Notes: generated by a model from the letters alone, not told the origin. A DNA stretch of 64,000 bases from Fulvivirga imtechensis AK7 (GCF_000331535.1 NZ_AMZN01000051.1:1-64000); one strand, 5' to 3'. Counted from the stretch's first letter, positions 35,388 to 45,388 are shown. Numbers and translations: made by a program.

Positions 35388-36494
35388 ATGAAAAAAAGTT
35401 TAATAGCCGTATTACTGTTCCTTTTTGCTTCAGCATGTGGGGAGGACAAACCTACGGAAGAGTTGGTGCCACCTTCCAATCTGGTGGTCACAGTGGAAGC
35501 GAATAATGAGGGGTCAGGTTTAGTGACGTTCCATGCATCGGCAGATAATACCAACTACTACAGCTACTATTTCGGAGAAGGCAACGGTGGCGATGAGCCC
35601 ATAATCTCAAATGATGGAAAGGCTGCCTTCACCTATTCAGTTTCCGGCACCTATGTGGTGACTGTTCAGGCACATGCTACAGCAGAAGTATTTGTGAGTG
35701 TGGAAAAAGAGGTAGTAGTAGAAGTGGAGGAAAAAAGTGACGATATACCCGCCACAGGTTACACCACCCCTGAGAGCTATGAAGGTATGGACCTGGTATG
35801 GCAGGATGAGTTTAATGGCAGTGGCATCAGTTCAGATTGGACATTCGAGATAGGTACCGGTAGTAACGGGTGGGGAAATAATGAACTCCAATACTACAGG
35901 CAGGAAAATACGGAAGTTCGCGATGGCTACCTGATCATTACAGCCAAAAAAGAGTCATTTCAGGGGCAGGAATATACCTCTTCAAGGATCATTACCAAAG
36001 ATAAGCAGACCTTTCAATATGGGAGGATCGATATACGTGCTGCATTACCAAAGGGGAAGGGCATCTGGCCTGCGCTATGGATGTTGGGGTCAGACTTTAG
36101 CACAGTAGGCTGGCCAGCTTGCGGAGAGATAGATATTATGGAGATGATAGGGGGTACAGGAAAGGATAACACCGTTCATGGTACAGTTCACTGGCAAAAT
36201 GCAGGCGAATATGCCAGCTATGGTGGTCACTACACCTTAAGTTCAGGCATTTTGGCGGATGAGTTTCATGTGTTTACTATTATATGGGATGCCTCCAGCA
36301 TCACCTGGTACATAGATGATATTAAGTATCATGAAATAGATATCACTCCCGCTGAACTCAGTGAATTCAGGAATGATTTCTTCTTTATTTTTAACGTGGC
36401 TGTTGGTGGTAACTGGCCTGGAAGCCCTGACGATTCTACTACATTTCCCCAGCGTATGGTGGTAGATTACGTAAGAGTATTTCAGGACCAATAG
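35388..36494 (+). CDS. GH16 endo-beta-glucanase lipoprotein (laminarinase type)
   Basis: 368 residues. Lipobox FASAC, a PKD-like N-terminal domain (27-115) and a GH16 jelly-roll domain (about 130-366). The catalytic motif GEIDIME gives nucleophile Glu247, Asp249 and acid/base Glu252; WGNNELQYY and WPALWML are typical of beta-1,3-glucanases. Probably surface-exposed, cutting laminarin-like glucans into oligosaccharides for SusC/SusD. Subfamily specificity is not decided by eye. Confidence 0.93.
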   Translation: MKKSLIAVLLFLFASACGEDKPTEELVPPSNLVVTVEANNEGSGLVTFHASADNTNYYSYYFGEGNGGDEPIISNDGKAAFTYSVSGTYVVTVQAHATAEVFVSVEKEVVVEVEEKSDDIPATGYTTPESYEGMDLVWQDEFNGSGISSDWTFEIGTGSNGWGNNELQYYRQENTEVRDGYLIITAKKESFQGQEYTSSRIITKDKQTFQYGRIDIRAALPKGKGIWPALWMLGSDFSTVGWPACGEIDIMEMIGGTGKDNTVHGTVHWQNAGEYASYGGHYTLSSGILADEFHVFTIIWDASSITWYIDDIKYHEIDITPAELSEFRNDFFFIFNVAVGGNWPGSPDDSTTFPQRMVVDYVRVFQDQ

Positions 36495-36667
36495 TTTCAA
36501 TGCCGGGGCAGGTGTGCCGAGGCTTTTGTCACTGCCTGCTAAAAAAATAACCTCCAATAATGTTGCGGCATGCCTTCCAGTGAAAGAGTCTGAGGGGTTG
36601 GACTGGTTTCATTGGTTGGCGTGCTGCCAACTGTTTTATTTTCTTAGAACCTTTTAAATTACTTGAT

Positions 36668-38926
36668 GTGAAAAAAATACCACTCTTTTTTATTAGCTTC
36701 ATTTTCTACGGATGTCTGACAGAAGGAAATCGAAATCAACCTCAAACCTATGAAAATCCGAAAATAGAAGCCTTAATCCGGCAAATGACCCTGGAAGAAA
36801 AGGTAGGACAACTGAATTTCTATGTAGGTGACCTTTTCAATACGGGCCCAACAGTGCGAACAACAGAATCTGATAAGTTTGATCAACTGATCCGGGAGGG
36901 AAAATTAACCGGTTTGTTCAATGTCCATGGAGCCGCATACACCGGTCGCCTTCAAAAAATAGCTGTTGAGGAGTCTCGGTTAGGTATACCACTACTTTTT
37001 GGCGCAGATGTGATCCATGGCTTCAAAACGGTATTCCCTATTCCTTTGGCATCAGCCGCCAGTTGGGATTTGGAGGCTATAGAAAAGGCCGAGCGGGTAG
37101 CAGCTATCGAATCAACTGCGGCAGGCATCAACTTTAACTTCGCCCCTATGGTGGATATATCCCGGGATCCGCGATGGGGACGTATTGCAGAAGGTGCAGG
37201 GGAGGACCCTTTTCTGGGGTCAGAAGTAGCCAAAGCCCGTGTGCGAGGTTTTCAGGAACAATCACTCACAGACCCACAAACTATGGCAGCATGTGTGAAG
37301 CACTTTGCTGCTTATGGCGCTCCGGACGGAGGACGCGACTACAATACTGTGGATATGTCAGAACGTCTGTTGCGCGAGATGTACCTGCCACCATACAAGG
37401 CGGGCATAGATGCAGGTGCAGCTACCATCATGACGTCATTTAACGAGTTGAATGGCATTGCGGCTTCGGGAAGCCAGTTTCTGCTCAGAGACATTTTACG
37501 AAAAGAGTGGGGCTTCAAAGGTATGGTGGTTTCCGATTGGCAGTCTGTTAATGAAATGGTGGCCCATGGAAATGCCGCCAACAATGCGGAGGCAGCCATG
37601 ATGGCGTTGAAAGCCGGAGTAGACATGGATATGATGGGCGATGTCTACCTTGAGGAGGTACCCCGGCTGGTTAACGAAGGAAAGCTGGATATTAAGTTTG
37701 TTGATGAGGCAGTCCGAAACGTTCTTAAGCTAAAATATGACCTGGGATTGTTTGATGACCCTTACCGCTACAGTGATACAATACGGGAAAAGAATAATAT
37801 CCGGGCAGTGGAACACCTGGAGGCTGCCCGTGATGTGGCTAAAAAGTCGATTGTATTGCTTAAAAATAAAGAAAAGTTACTTCCATTGAAAAAAAGTATT
37901 GGGACTATTGCAGTTATTGGTCCTCTTGCTGACAATCAGGCCGATATGAATGGTACATGGTCTTTTTTTGGTGAAGCACAACACCCCATAACCTTCCTGC
38001 AGGGTATAAAAGATGCCGTGAGTGGCCAGTCAAGGGTGCTTTATGCTGAAGGCTGCAATTTGTACGATCGCAGCAAAGATAAATTTGCTGAAGCTGTAAA
38101 TATTGCAAAAAAAGCAGATGTGGTAATTCTTGCAGTGGGTGAGAGTGCTGTGATGAATGGCGAAGCAGGATCAAGATCAGATATACGGCTACCAGGGATA
38201 CAGCCTGAACTGGTGATGGAAATTGCAAAAACCGGGAAGCCTGTTGTCGCATTGGTAATGAGTGGCAGACCACTTGACCTGAGCTGGTTGGATGAAAACA
38301 TACCGGCTATTTTAGAAGTCTGGACGCTAGGTTCAGAAGCGGGTAATGCAGCGGCTGACGTGTTGTTTGGTGACTACAATCCATCGGGAAAGCTGCCCGT
38401 AACATTTCCGCGCAACGTAGGGCAGGTACCCATTTACTATAATCATAAGAATACCGGCCGCCCATACGAGGGAGATTATTCCGAACCGCTGAGCGAGCGT
38501 ATCTACAGGTCCAAGTATCGCGATGTACAAAACTCACCGCTCTACCCGTTTGGTTATGGCTTGAGCTATTCTACTTTCGAATATTCTGATATTACACTAA
38601 GTGCTGATACGTTAAATGCAGGTGAAAGCATAACAGCTTCTGTTAGCATAACCAATGAAGGGCCTTATGATGGAGAGGAAGTAGTGCAGCTTTACATCCG
38701 CGATCTTGTGGGTAGCGTTACCAGGCCTGTAAAGGAATTGAAGGGTTTTAAGAAGCTGATGATCAAAAACGGAGAGACCGTGAAAGTTGACTTTACGCTT
38801 TCATCCGATGACCTGTCATTTTACAGGCATGATATGACTTACGGAATTGAGCCGGGTGATTTTCAAATTTTCATCGGATCTGACTCGAAAAATGTAAAAG
38901 AACAGCATTTTGTTTTGAAAAATTAA
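36668..38926 (+). CDS. GH3 beta-glucosidase (BglX-like)
   Basis: 752 residues from a GTG start at 36668. Lipobox FIFYGC, GH3 N-terminal TIM-like domain, nucleophile Asp290 in GMVVSDWQSV, a middle domain (SIVLLKNKEKLLPL to GDYNPSGKLPVTFPRNVGQ) and a C-terminal fibronectin type III-like domain (DGEEVVQLYIRDLVGSVTRPVKELKGF, quoted in part). It should release glucose from beta-oligosaccharides, probably in the periplasm. GH16 follows after 6 bp. Confidence 0.94.
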   Translation: MKKIPLFFISFIFYGCLTEGNRNQPQTYENPKIEALIRQMTLEEKVGQLNFYVGDLFNTGPTVRTTESDKFDQLIREGKLTGLFNVHGAAYTGRLQKIAVEESRLGIPLLFGADVIHGFKTVFPIPLASAASWDLEAIEKAERVAAIESTAAGINFNFAPMVDISRDPRWGRIAEGAGEDPFLGSEVAKARVRGFQEQSLTDPQTMAACVKHFAAYGAPDGGRDYNTVDMSERLLREMYLPPYKAGIDAGAATIMTSFNELNGIAASGSQFLLRDILRKEWGFKGMVVSDWQSVNEMVAHGNAANNAEAAMMALKAGVDMDMMGDVYLEEVPRLVNEGKLDIKFVDEAVRNVLKLKYDLGLFDDPYRYSDTIREKNNIRAVEHLEAARDVAKKSIVLLKNKEKLLPLKKSIGTIAVIGPLADNQADMNGTWSFFGEAQHPITFLQGIKDAVSGQSRVLYAEGCNLYDRSKDKFAEAVNIAKKADVVILAVGESAVMNGEAGSRSDIRLPGIQPELVMEIAKTGKPVVALVMSGRPLDLSWLDENIPAILEVWTLGSEAGNAAADVLFGDYNPSGKLPVTFPRNVGQVPIYYNHKNTGRPYEGDYSEPLSERIYRSKYRDVQNSPLYPFGYGLSYSTFEYSDITLSADTLNAGESITASVSITNEGPYDGEEVVQLYIRDLVGSVTRPVKELKGFKKLMIKNGETVKVDFTLSSDDLSFYRHDMTYGIEPGDFQIFIGSDSKNVKEQHFVLKN

Positions 38927-38932
38927 AATTTT

Positions 38933-39727
38933 ATGAAATCTTTATTTTTTGTTGTGCTCCTAAGCCTTTCTTTTGTGGTGTCGGCTGAGGGACAAACCGG
39001 GCAGTTGATCTGGAGTGACGAATTCAATTACGAAGGAAAGCCCGATACTGCCAGGTGGGGATTTGAAATGGGTGACGGGTGTCCAACGATTTGTGGATGG
39101 GGCAATAATGAGCTCCAATATTATACGGATGATGAGAAGAATGTACGTGTAGAAGATGGTAAGCTGATTATAGAGGCCCATCGGGAGGAAAATATGCCTT
39201 ATGCATATTCATCGTCTAAAGTGGTAAGCACCGGCAAGGGCGATTGGAAGTATGGCTATATTGAAGTAAGGGCAAAGCTACCCTATGGAAAAGGCACATG
39301 GCCGGCAATATGGATGTTGCCAACGCTGGACCGGAAGCTAGACTGGCCAATGGATGGCGAGATCGATATTATGGAGCATGTAGGGTATAATATGGGTACC
39401 GTTTACGGTACTATACATACCGGAAAATATAATCATCGAATTGGTACGCAAAAATCAGACAGTGTGGAGATTGCCAACATCCATAAGGATTTTCATGTGT
39501 ATGCAATAGACTGGGGGCCGGAGCATATTAGCTGGTTTGTAGACGGTGAGAAATTCTATACGGTCTATAAGAATGGTGATAACAGGGACGGCTGGCCATT
39601 TGATAGCAAGTTTCACCTTATACTCAACATAGCAGTTGGCGGTGACTGGGGTGGGAAATATGGAGTGGACAACTCTATATGGCCTCAGAGAATGGAAATT
39701 GATTATATTCGAGTGTATGAAAATTGA
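38933..39727 (+). CDS. GH16 beta-glucanase, secreted
   Basis: 264 residues: signal peptide (1-20, SAEGQ) and a single GH16 domain. Catalytic Glu143, Asp145 and Glu148 (GEIDIMEHVG), WGNNELQYY and WPAIWMLP mark a beta-1,3(4)-glucanase. It lacks a lipobox, so it is probably periplasmic and continues the breakdown started by the surface GH16 enzyme. Tightly linked to the GH3 gene. Confidence 0.94.
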   Translation: MKSLFFVVLLSLSFVVSAEGQTGQLIWSDEFNYEGKPDTARWGFEMGDGCPTICGWGNNELQYYTDDEKNVRVEDGKLIIEAHREENMPYAYSSSKVVSTGKGDWKYGYIEVRAKLPYGKGTWPAIWMLPTLDRKLDWPMDGEIDIMEHVGYNMGTVYGTIHTGKYNHRIGTQKSDSVEIANIHKDFHVYAIDWGPEHISWFVDGEKFYTVYKNGDNRDGWPFDSKFHLILNIAVGGDWGGKYGVDNSIWPQRMEIDYIRVYEN

Positions 39728-39785
39728 ATTTTAATCTCCTCATAATAAGAGGATTACATAACAACTAACCACAAAATTTGAAACT

Positions 39786-41210
39786 ATGAATGAAATTGCA
39801 AAACCGGGAAGCTATAAGCGCTTTATCTTAGGGATAACCGTTGTAGCCACTCTTGGAGGTCTTTTGTTTGGTTATGATACGGGAGTTATCGGAGGTTCTC
39901 AACTGTACTTTACCGAATATTTTAGCTTTTCAAAAGCCGAGCAGGGGTGGGCTGTGAGTAGTGCCCTGTACGGATGTCTCCTTGGTGCTCTTTTTGCCGG
40001 ATATTTAAGCTCCCGGTTTAGTCGAAAGTACTCGCTTATATTATCGGGGTTCCTTTTTGCCATTTCAGCTTGGGGATCAGGGATTCCTGATTCATTAACT
40101 GTGTTAGTGATCTTCAGAATAATAGGAGGTATCGGTGTGGGTATAGCTTCTATGACGGCGCCAATGTACATCGCGGAGGTAGCCCCTCCAAAGGAGCGGG
40201 GAAGGCTGGTGTCTTATTATCAGTTGGCCATTGTTATTGGGTTTTTTGTTGTGTTCCTGGCAACCTATTTCATTGGTGGTGGTGATACTTCTCAACTTGG
40301 TCCGGGCGAAATTGAAGAGCTACATGATTACAATGTTTCCAGGGGATGGAGAGTGATGTTCTGGTCGGAATTAATACCCGCACTGGCGTTCTTCATACTT
40401 CTTTTCTTTGTTCCTCATACCCCACGTTGGCTCATGATGAAAGGACGCGATGAAGAAGCTAAAGTTGTACTTGCCAAAGTTACATCCTCACCGGCAGAAG
40501 CAGAACGTGAATATAAAGAGATCAAAGAGTCACTTTTTAGAGAAACCAAGGTAGAGAAGGTTTCTGTTTTTTCGAAAAGTATGAGACTTGTGCTTTTCAT
40601 TGGTATTACACTTTCAATATTGCAACAGGTGACGGGTATTAATGCTATATTATACTATGGTGCCGAAATTTTCAGTAACGCACTTGGCTACGGCCCTGAG
40701 GACGCACTTAAGCAACAGATATTGTTAGGGGCAGTCAACCTGGTGTTCACCTTTGTAGCTATCTACCAGGTGGATAAATGGGGCAGAAAGCCATTGCTTA
40801 TCCTGGGTACCACCGGTATGTTCGTTGGTATTGGCACATTGGGGGTTTCCATTTACCTCAACCAACTGGGGTTAATATCGCTAATTGGCATGCTTACTTT
40901 TATCGGTTCATTTGCACTGTCAATGGGACCTGTTACCTGGGTGTTGCTTTCTGAAATATTCCCTAATAAGGTAAGAAGCGCGGCCATGTCAATAGCGGTT
41001 GCAGCACAATGGCTGTTTAATGCTATTGTAGCTAACACCTTCCCGATAATTAATGGCAGTGAGGTCAACAGCGATATTTTTAATGGCGCGTTGCCTTATT
41101 TTATTTTTGCCACTTTGTGTATTGTAACAATACTATTTACCTGGAGAATGATACCCGAAACCAAAGGAAAGACCCTGGAAGAAATGGATGGGCTTTGGTT
41201 GAAACATTAA
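39786..41210 (+). CDS. MFS sugar porter
   Basis: 474 residues, twelve transmembrane segments. Sugar-porter signatures visible are GGLLFGYDTGVIGG near the N terminus, the PPKERGR loop, QQVTGINAILYYG and the C-terminal PETKGKTLEEMD. Inner-membrane uptake of glucose or a similar hexose released by the GH3 enzyme. It ends the locus; no classical terminator is seen, only a palindromic repeat. Confidence 0.93.
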   Translation: MNEIAKPGSYKRFILGITVVATLGGLLFGYDTGVIGGSQLYFTEYFSFSKAEQGWAVSSALYGCLLGALFAGYLSSRFSRKYSLILSGFLFAISAWGSGIPDSLTVLVIFRIIGGIGVGIASMTAPMYIAEVAPPKERGRLVSYYQLAIVIGFFVVFLATYFIGGGDTSQLGPGEIEELHDYNVSRGWRVMFWSELIPALAFFILLFFVPHTPRWLMMKGRDEEAKVVLAKVTSSPAEAEREYKEIKESLFRETKVEKVSVFSKSMRLVLFIGITLSILQQVTGINAILYYGAEIFSNALGYGPEDALKQQILLGAVNLVFTFVAIYQVDKWGRKPLLILGTTGMFVGIGTLGVSIYLNQLGLISLIGMLTFIGSFALSMGPVTWVLLSEIFPNKVRSAAMSIAVAAQWLFNAIVANTFPIINGSEVNSDIFNGALPYFIFATLCIVTILFTWRMIPETKGKTLEEMDGLWLKH

Positions 41211-41276
41211 TAAAATTTTTCCCGTTTTCACCTTATTTATGTACGTTTACCGTGCAGGAAGGTGTCCTAAAAAAGA

Positions 41277-41363
41277 AGTCATCCTCAGCTTTGCGAAGGA
41301 TCTTACTAAGAACACAGCGAATGCATCCATCTTAGTGGGATCCTTCCTTACGGCAGGATGATT
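41277..41363. repeat. Imperfect ~30-bp inverted repeat (GTCATCCT...GAAGGATC)
   Basis: Left arm GTCATCCTCAGCTTTGCGAA then GGATCTTACT (41278-41307), right arm the imperfect complement (41334-41362), loop of about 27 bp. Palindromic intergenic repeat following the sugar porter gene; may also act as a terminator. Confidence 0.6.
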
Positions 41364-41404
41364 TTTTTGTTTATTTTGACAGTTTCTCTATAAAAACATC
41401 CATT

Positions 41405-42892
41405 ATGAAAAAATCAATATTAACCGCTGGCTGCTTTTTGATCGGCATTATAGCACTGGCGCAGTCGACAGATATCGAAAAGGTAAAGGCCACTGTGGAT
41501 AAACAGGATATTAAGAACCACATCTATTATCTGGCGTCTGATGAGCTCAAGGGGCGTGAAACAGGTACGCCGGGAATTGAAAAGGCTGCGGATTATATCG
41601 CTGATAAGTTCAAAGCATATGGTGTGCAGCCGGTGAAAGGAGCTGAAGAAGGATATTTTCAACATGTGAAGCTGAAGAATGTCACTGTCCCTACATCTAT
41701 AAAAGCATCTATTGGTAGCACAGACTTTGCTAAGGAGAACCTTGCGCTGTTAAAGGGAGACAACATAGTAACAGCCGGACAAGCAGTATTTCTGAACTAT
41801 GGAACTGCGGAGGATTTTGAAGGAAAGCATGTGGAAGGGAAAGTCGTGGTTACCTATGCAGGTGGACCTGATCAGACAGACCCGGGCAGTTTGTTTAAAC
41901 TGGCACTTCAAAAAAGAGGACTGGCTCAAAAAGCTGGCGCACTGGCCTTGTTAGAGATACACGAATTCAACCCACAGTACTGGAGTTCGGTGAGTGGATA
42001 CCTCAATCATGAAAAAATGACGATCTTTAATGGAAGTGAGGAGGAAGATGGTTTGGCTCATCTATGGGTCAATGATACTTCCAAAATGCTCACAACATTA
42101 AAGGTGGGAGAAAATTTGAAAGTGAAGTTAACAGTGAATGGTATTGATAACAAGACGCTGACTTCACGAAATGTGGTGGGTATGGTTGAAGGTACAGATC
42201 CCAAATTGAAAAAGGAATTCATTATTTATTCTGCACATTACGATCACGTAGGTGTTGGTGCTCCCAATGCGGAAGGCGATTCTATTTTTAACGGTGCCCG
42301 CGATAACGCGGTGGGGACTGTCACTGTCCTTAGCGCAGCAGAGAATATTGCCAGGTATCCCACAAAAAGATCGGCCCTGTTTATACTTTTTACAGCAGAA
42401 GAGAAGGGGCTTTTGGGAAGTAAATGGTATGTTGAGCACCCTTTGATACCCCTGGAGCAATCGGTTTACTGCTTTAACAGCGACAATGCTTCGTATAATG
42501 ATACAACCAAAGCTACAATTGTGGGTTTGGAGAGGACTACAGCTTCCCAGCACATCAAAGATGCTTGTGCAGCTTTCGGTTTGACGGCTATCGATGATCC
42601 TGCGCCGGAGCAAAATCTGTTTGACAGATCTGATAATGTACATTTTGCAGCAAAGGGCATTCCAGCACCTACCTTCAGCCTGGGATTTACTGCTTTTGAC
42701 GCAGAGGTTTTCAAGTACTACCACCAGGTAACTGATAACCCCGAAACACTGGATTACGATTACCTGGAAAAGTTTTTCCGATCATATGTCTTGTCTTGCA
42801 GGAATATTGCCAATGCTGATGCTACTCCGGTTTGGGTAGAAGGGGATAAGTATTACGAGGCAGGGCAGAAACTTTATGGTACTGATCGGTAA
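41405..42892 (+). CDS. M28 family metallopeptidase
   Basis: 495 residues with signal peptide (ending IALAQS). The N-terminal helical segment ASDELKGRETGTPG and a protease-associated-like insertion precede the M28 domain. Di-zinc ligands are visible as His in YSAHYDHVG, Asp in NGARDNAVGT and Glu-Glu in FTAEEKG. Exported aminopeptidase of the family that trims N-terminal residues from peptides. Not clearly part of the glucan locus. Confidence 0.9.
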   Translation: MKKSILTAGCFLIGIIALAQSTDIEKVKATVDKQDIKNHIYYLASDELKGRETGTPGIEKAADYIADKFKAYGVQPVKGAEEGYFQHVKLKNVTVPTSIKASIGSTDFAKENLALLKGDNIVTAGQAVFLNYGTAEDFEGKHVEGKVVVTYAGGPDQTDPGSLFKLALQKRGLAQKAGALALLEIHEFNPQYWSSVSGYLNHEKMTIFNGSEEEDGLAHLWVNDTSKMLTTLKVGENLKVKLTVNGIDNKTLTSRNVVGMVEGTDPKLKKEFIIYSAHYDHVGVGAPNAEGDSIFNGARDNAVGTVTVLSAAENIARYPTKRSALFILFTAEEKGLLGSKWYVEHPLIPLEQSVYCFNSDNASYNDTTKATIVGLERTTASQHIKDACAAFGLTAIDDPAPEQNLFDRSDNVHFAAKGIPAPTFSLGFTAFDAEVFKYYHQVTDNPETLDYDYLEKFFRSYVLSCRNIANADATPVWVEGDKYYEAGQKLYGTDR

Positions 42893-43121
42893 TCTCAGTA
42901 ATCAGTAATCAGTAATCGCATTCAGGAGGGATAATCAAAAATCAACTAATGACCAATGACAAGTGATCAGTGAGCAACAATCGACCAGAAACCCAGCCAC
43001 CAGTAACAAGAAACTACCAGAATACCGCAGCCAGAAGCAAGAACCAGCAGCCAGAAACCCGTTAGCTAGAGAACCAGAAGCCAGCAACCAGAAGCTAGAA
43101 ACCAGAAGCCAGAAGCCAGAA
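42893..43121. repeat. Low-complexity CAGTAATCAGTAATC / CCAGAAG-type repeats
   Basis: TCAGTAATCAGTAATCAGTA is followed by degenerate units of CCAGAAG, CCAGAAAC and CCAGCAACCAGAAGC. Irregular spacing and no spacers, so not CRISPR. Part of it is in frame with the next gene and can be read as a Gln/Glu/Asn-rich N-terminal extension, which I reject. A similar short TCTCA repeat lies at 49580-49612. Confidence 0.7.
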
Positions 43122-44531
43122 ATGAATATAGAAGAATTTAAAAAGTATGGACACGAAATAGTAGAGTGGATAGCCTCGTATTATGAAAATATTCGTGATT
43201 ATCCTGTTAGGTCTCAGGTAAGTCCGGGTGAGATATTTAATAAGCTGGATGGAGCAGCCCCCGAAGAGGGCGAACAGATGTCTCGGATACTGAAGGATTT
43301 TGAGGATATCATTATGCCAGGTATTACCCATTGGCAGAGCCCCGCCTTTCATGCTTATTTCCCATCCAATACCAGTTTTCCTTCACTTCTTGGGGAAATG
43401 CTAACTTCAGCGCTTGGAGCCCAGTGTATGATATGGGATACCTCACCGGCAGCGGCTGAACTGGAAGAAAAGGTGATGATCTGGCTGCGTGACATGATAG
43501 GATTGCCGGAGTCCTTTTCCGGTGTTACTCAGGATACGGCATCTACTGCCACATTGTGTGCTTTAATAACTGCCAGGGAGAAAAAATCGAATTTCGGAGT
43601 GAACAGTAACGGTTTTTTTGATCAAAAACCTATGCGTATTTATTGTTCAGCGGAAACCCATTCTTCTGTAGAGAAAGCAGTAAAGATTATGGGTGCTGGT
43701 AATAATAACCTGGTGAAGGTAGGGGTCGATGATAATCAGGCGGTGGATATCCGTTTACTACGTCAGGCCATAAGAAAGGATATAGAGGCCGGTTTCCAGC
43801 CACTGGCGGTGGTGGCAGCTATTGGCACCACTGGAACTGTTGCCATTGATCCTCTAAAGGAAATAGCCGCCGTGTGCAGGGAGTTTGACCTTTGGCTGCA
43901 CGTAGATGCGGCCTATGCCGGCACAGCGCTTATCCTGGAGGAGTACCGATGGATGATTGAAGGGATAGAAGATGTCGACAGTTTTGTATTCAATCCGCAT
44001 AAATGGATGTTTGTTAATTTTGACTGTTCGGCCTACTTTGTGAAAGACGAAAAAGCCTTGAGCAATACCTTCAGTATATTGCCGGAATACCTCAAGACAA
44101 ATACTACAGGTAAGGTAAAGGACTATCGTGATTGGAGTATACAACTGGGAAGGAGCTTCAGAGCGCTCAAGCTTTGGTTTGTGATCAGGAGTTATGGTGT
44201 AAACCAAATGAAAAAGATCATCAGGGAACATATCAATATGGCAAAAAGCCTTGCCGAAATGATCAGGGAACATTCCGGTTTTGAAGTGTTAACTGTTTCG
44301 CTCAACCTGATCTGCTTCAGGTTAAGACCATATCAGGCAGAAAGCCTGGAAGAGATCAATCAGCGAAATAAAAATCTTATGGATAAACTGAATGCTTCGG
44401 GCAAAATATATCTTACCCACACCAAAATCGGTGATAAACTGGTACTCCGGATGGTTACAGGCCAAACATATTTAACGGAAGCTGATGTAAGGCGGTCATG
44501 GGAGGTTATTAAAGAGGCTGTTGAACGCTAG
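43122..44531 (+). CDS. Group II PLP-dependent decarboxylase (aromatic amino acid type)
   Basis: 469 residues from the ATG at 43122 (MNIEEFKKYG). Decarboxylase motifs: PGITHWQSPAFHAYFPSNTSFPS, WDTSPAAAELE, HVDAAYAGTA and the PLP lysine Lys294 in FNPHKWMF. Closest by pattern to aromatic-L-amino-acid decarboxylases (DOPA/tryptophan). Product would be an amine such as tyramine or tryptamine. Monocistronic. Confidence 0.9.
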   Translation: MNIEEFKKYGHEIVEWIASYYENIRDYPVRSQVSPGEIFNKLDGAAPEEGEQMSRILKDFEDIIMPGITHWQSPAFHAYFPSNTSFPSLLGEMLTSALGAQCMIWDTSPAAAELEEKVMIWLRDMIGLPESFSGVTQDTASTATLCALITAREKKSNFGVNSNGFFDQKPMRIYCSAETHSSVEKAVKIMGAGNNNLVKVGVDDNQAVDIRLLRQAIRKDIEAGFQPLAVVAAIGTTGTVAIDPLKEIAAVCREFDLWLHVDAAYAGTALILEEYRWMIEGIEDVDSFVFNPHKWMFVNFDCSAYFVKDEKALSNTFSILPEYLKTNTTGKVKDYRDWSIQLGRSFRALKLWFVIRSYGVNQMKKIIREHINMAKSLAEMIREHSGFEVLTVSLNLICFRLRPYQAESLEEINQRNKNLMDKLNASGKIYLTHTKIGDKLVLRMVTGQTYLTEADVRRSWEVIKEAVER

Positions 44532-44667
44532 TGTGATGATCGCTATTCACTCCTCTTTTTCTTTTATACTACGTTGAAACTTCAAACCATATCGGTGCTA
44601 TGCGTTCAAATTTTTCTGTCTAAAGGGAAAAATAGCGGCAAATTTTAGTAAACCAATAGTCTGGCCT

Positions 44668-45219
44668 CTATTTCAAATCCACACGTTGATCCGTATAAGA
44701 TTGTAAAGCTATAAGTTCTTTATCTACCCTTTCTTTCCATTCCTGCTGTTTTTTTGTTATTGAACCATGCAGCGTTTCAGCATCATATTGGCGGTCGATC
44801 ATATTGCTCTCATTTAAGATCTTTTGTACCGCTTGATTATATACTTTAAGATCTGTTTCACCTGTCAAGGCTATTTCAATGATCTTTTTTCTGGCCTTTC
44901 TTGCGTAGAGTTCTGCTAAGTCGAAATGTAGCTGTTCGTGGGCTAACAGGGACGGGGATTTGTCGCGATACCATGACTTGTGCTTGTCGAACAGAGCATG
45001 CACGATATAATGTATTTTACTCTTTTCGATATAGGGCTTAGCTTTAATAGCTACAGCAGTACCCGCGTCACCAATGGCTCCGGCACCAGGCTGTCCGGCA
45101 AAATCATTCCAATTTAATTGATAGGAGGGTGTCCATTCAATATACTTCTGGCTGTCAGTTTGAGCCATGGCAAATGTTGTAGATAAGTAGCTGAGAAAGA
45201 TCAACAATTTTGAATGCAT
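44668..45219 (-). CDS. DUF922-like secreted protein
   Basis: 183 residues with signal peptide (to AMAQT). The ITWTPSYQLNWNDFAGQP-like opening (here IEWTPSYQLNWNDF) and HEQLHFDLAELYARKAR motif (possible zinc-binding HExxH-like) match the DUF922 family, proposed zinc-dependent proteases. Length is normal. Role unknown. Confidence 0.75.
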   Translation of the reverse strand: MHSKLLIFLSYLSTTFAMAQTDSQKYIEWTPSYQLNWNDFAGQPGAGAIGDAGTAVAIKAKPYIEKSKIHYIVHALFDKHKSWYRDKSPSLLAHEQLHFDLAELYARKARKKIIEIALTGETDLKVYNQAVQKILNESNMIDRQYDAETLHGSITKKQQEWKERVDKELIALQSYTDQRVDLK

Positions 45220-45340
45220 ACTCTTTGTTTTGTTTTTGAGTACAACCGAAATCTATCCTCGCAAGTTCACTAACAGTAAAATGACGCACAGTACAATCCG
45301 CGACAGTTACCGGGGTTACTGATTATTTCATTTTTATGAT

Positions 45341-45348
45341 TACTTTTG
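45341..45348 (+). promoter_or_regulatory. Possible -7 box TACTTTTG
   Basis: Fits the Bacteroidota TAnnTTTG -7 element, 40 bp before the DUF4920 gene start at 45389. No clear -33 TTG was found at the right distance, so confidence is low. Confidence 0.3.
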
Positions 45349-45388
45349 GAAGTTGTAATAACTCTATCGAACAAACCAATAGTAGAAC

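Noticed and set aside
42893-43121. Repeated CCAGAAG units as a CRISPR array
   Set aside because: Units are short, irregular and without spacers; it is low-complexity sequence.
42963-43121. N-terminal 53-residue extension of the decarboxylase
   Set aside because: Encoded by the microsatellite; the conserved family start is at 43122.
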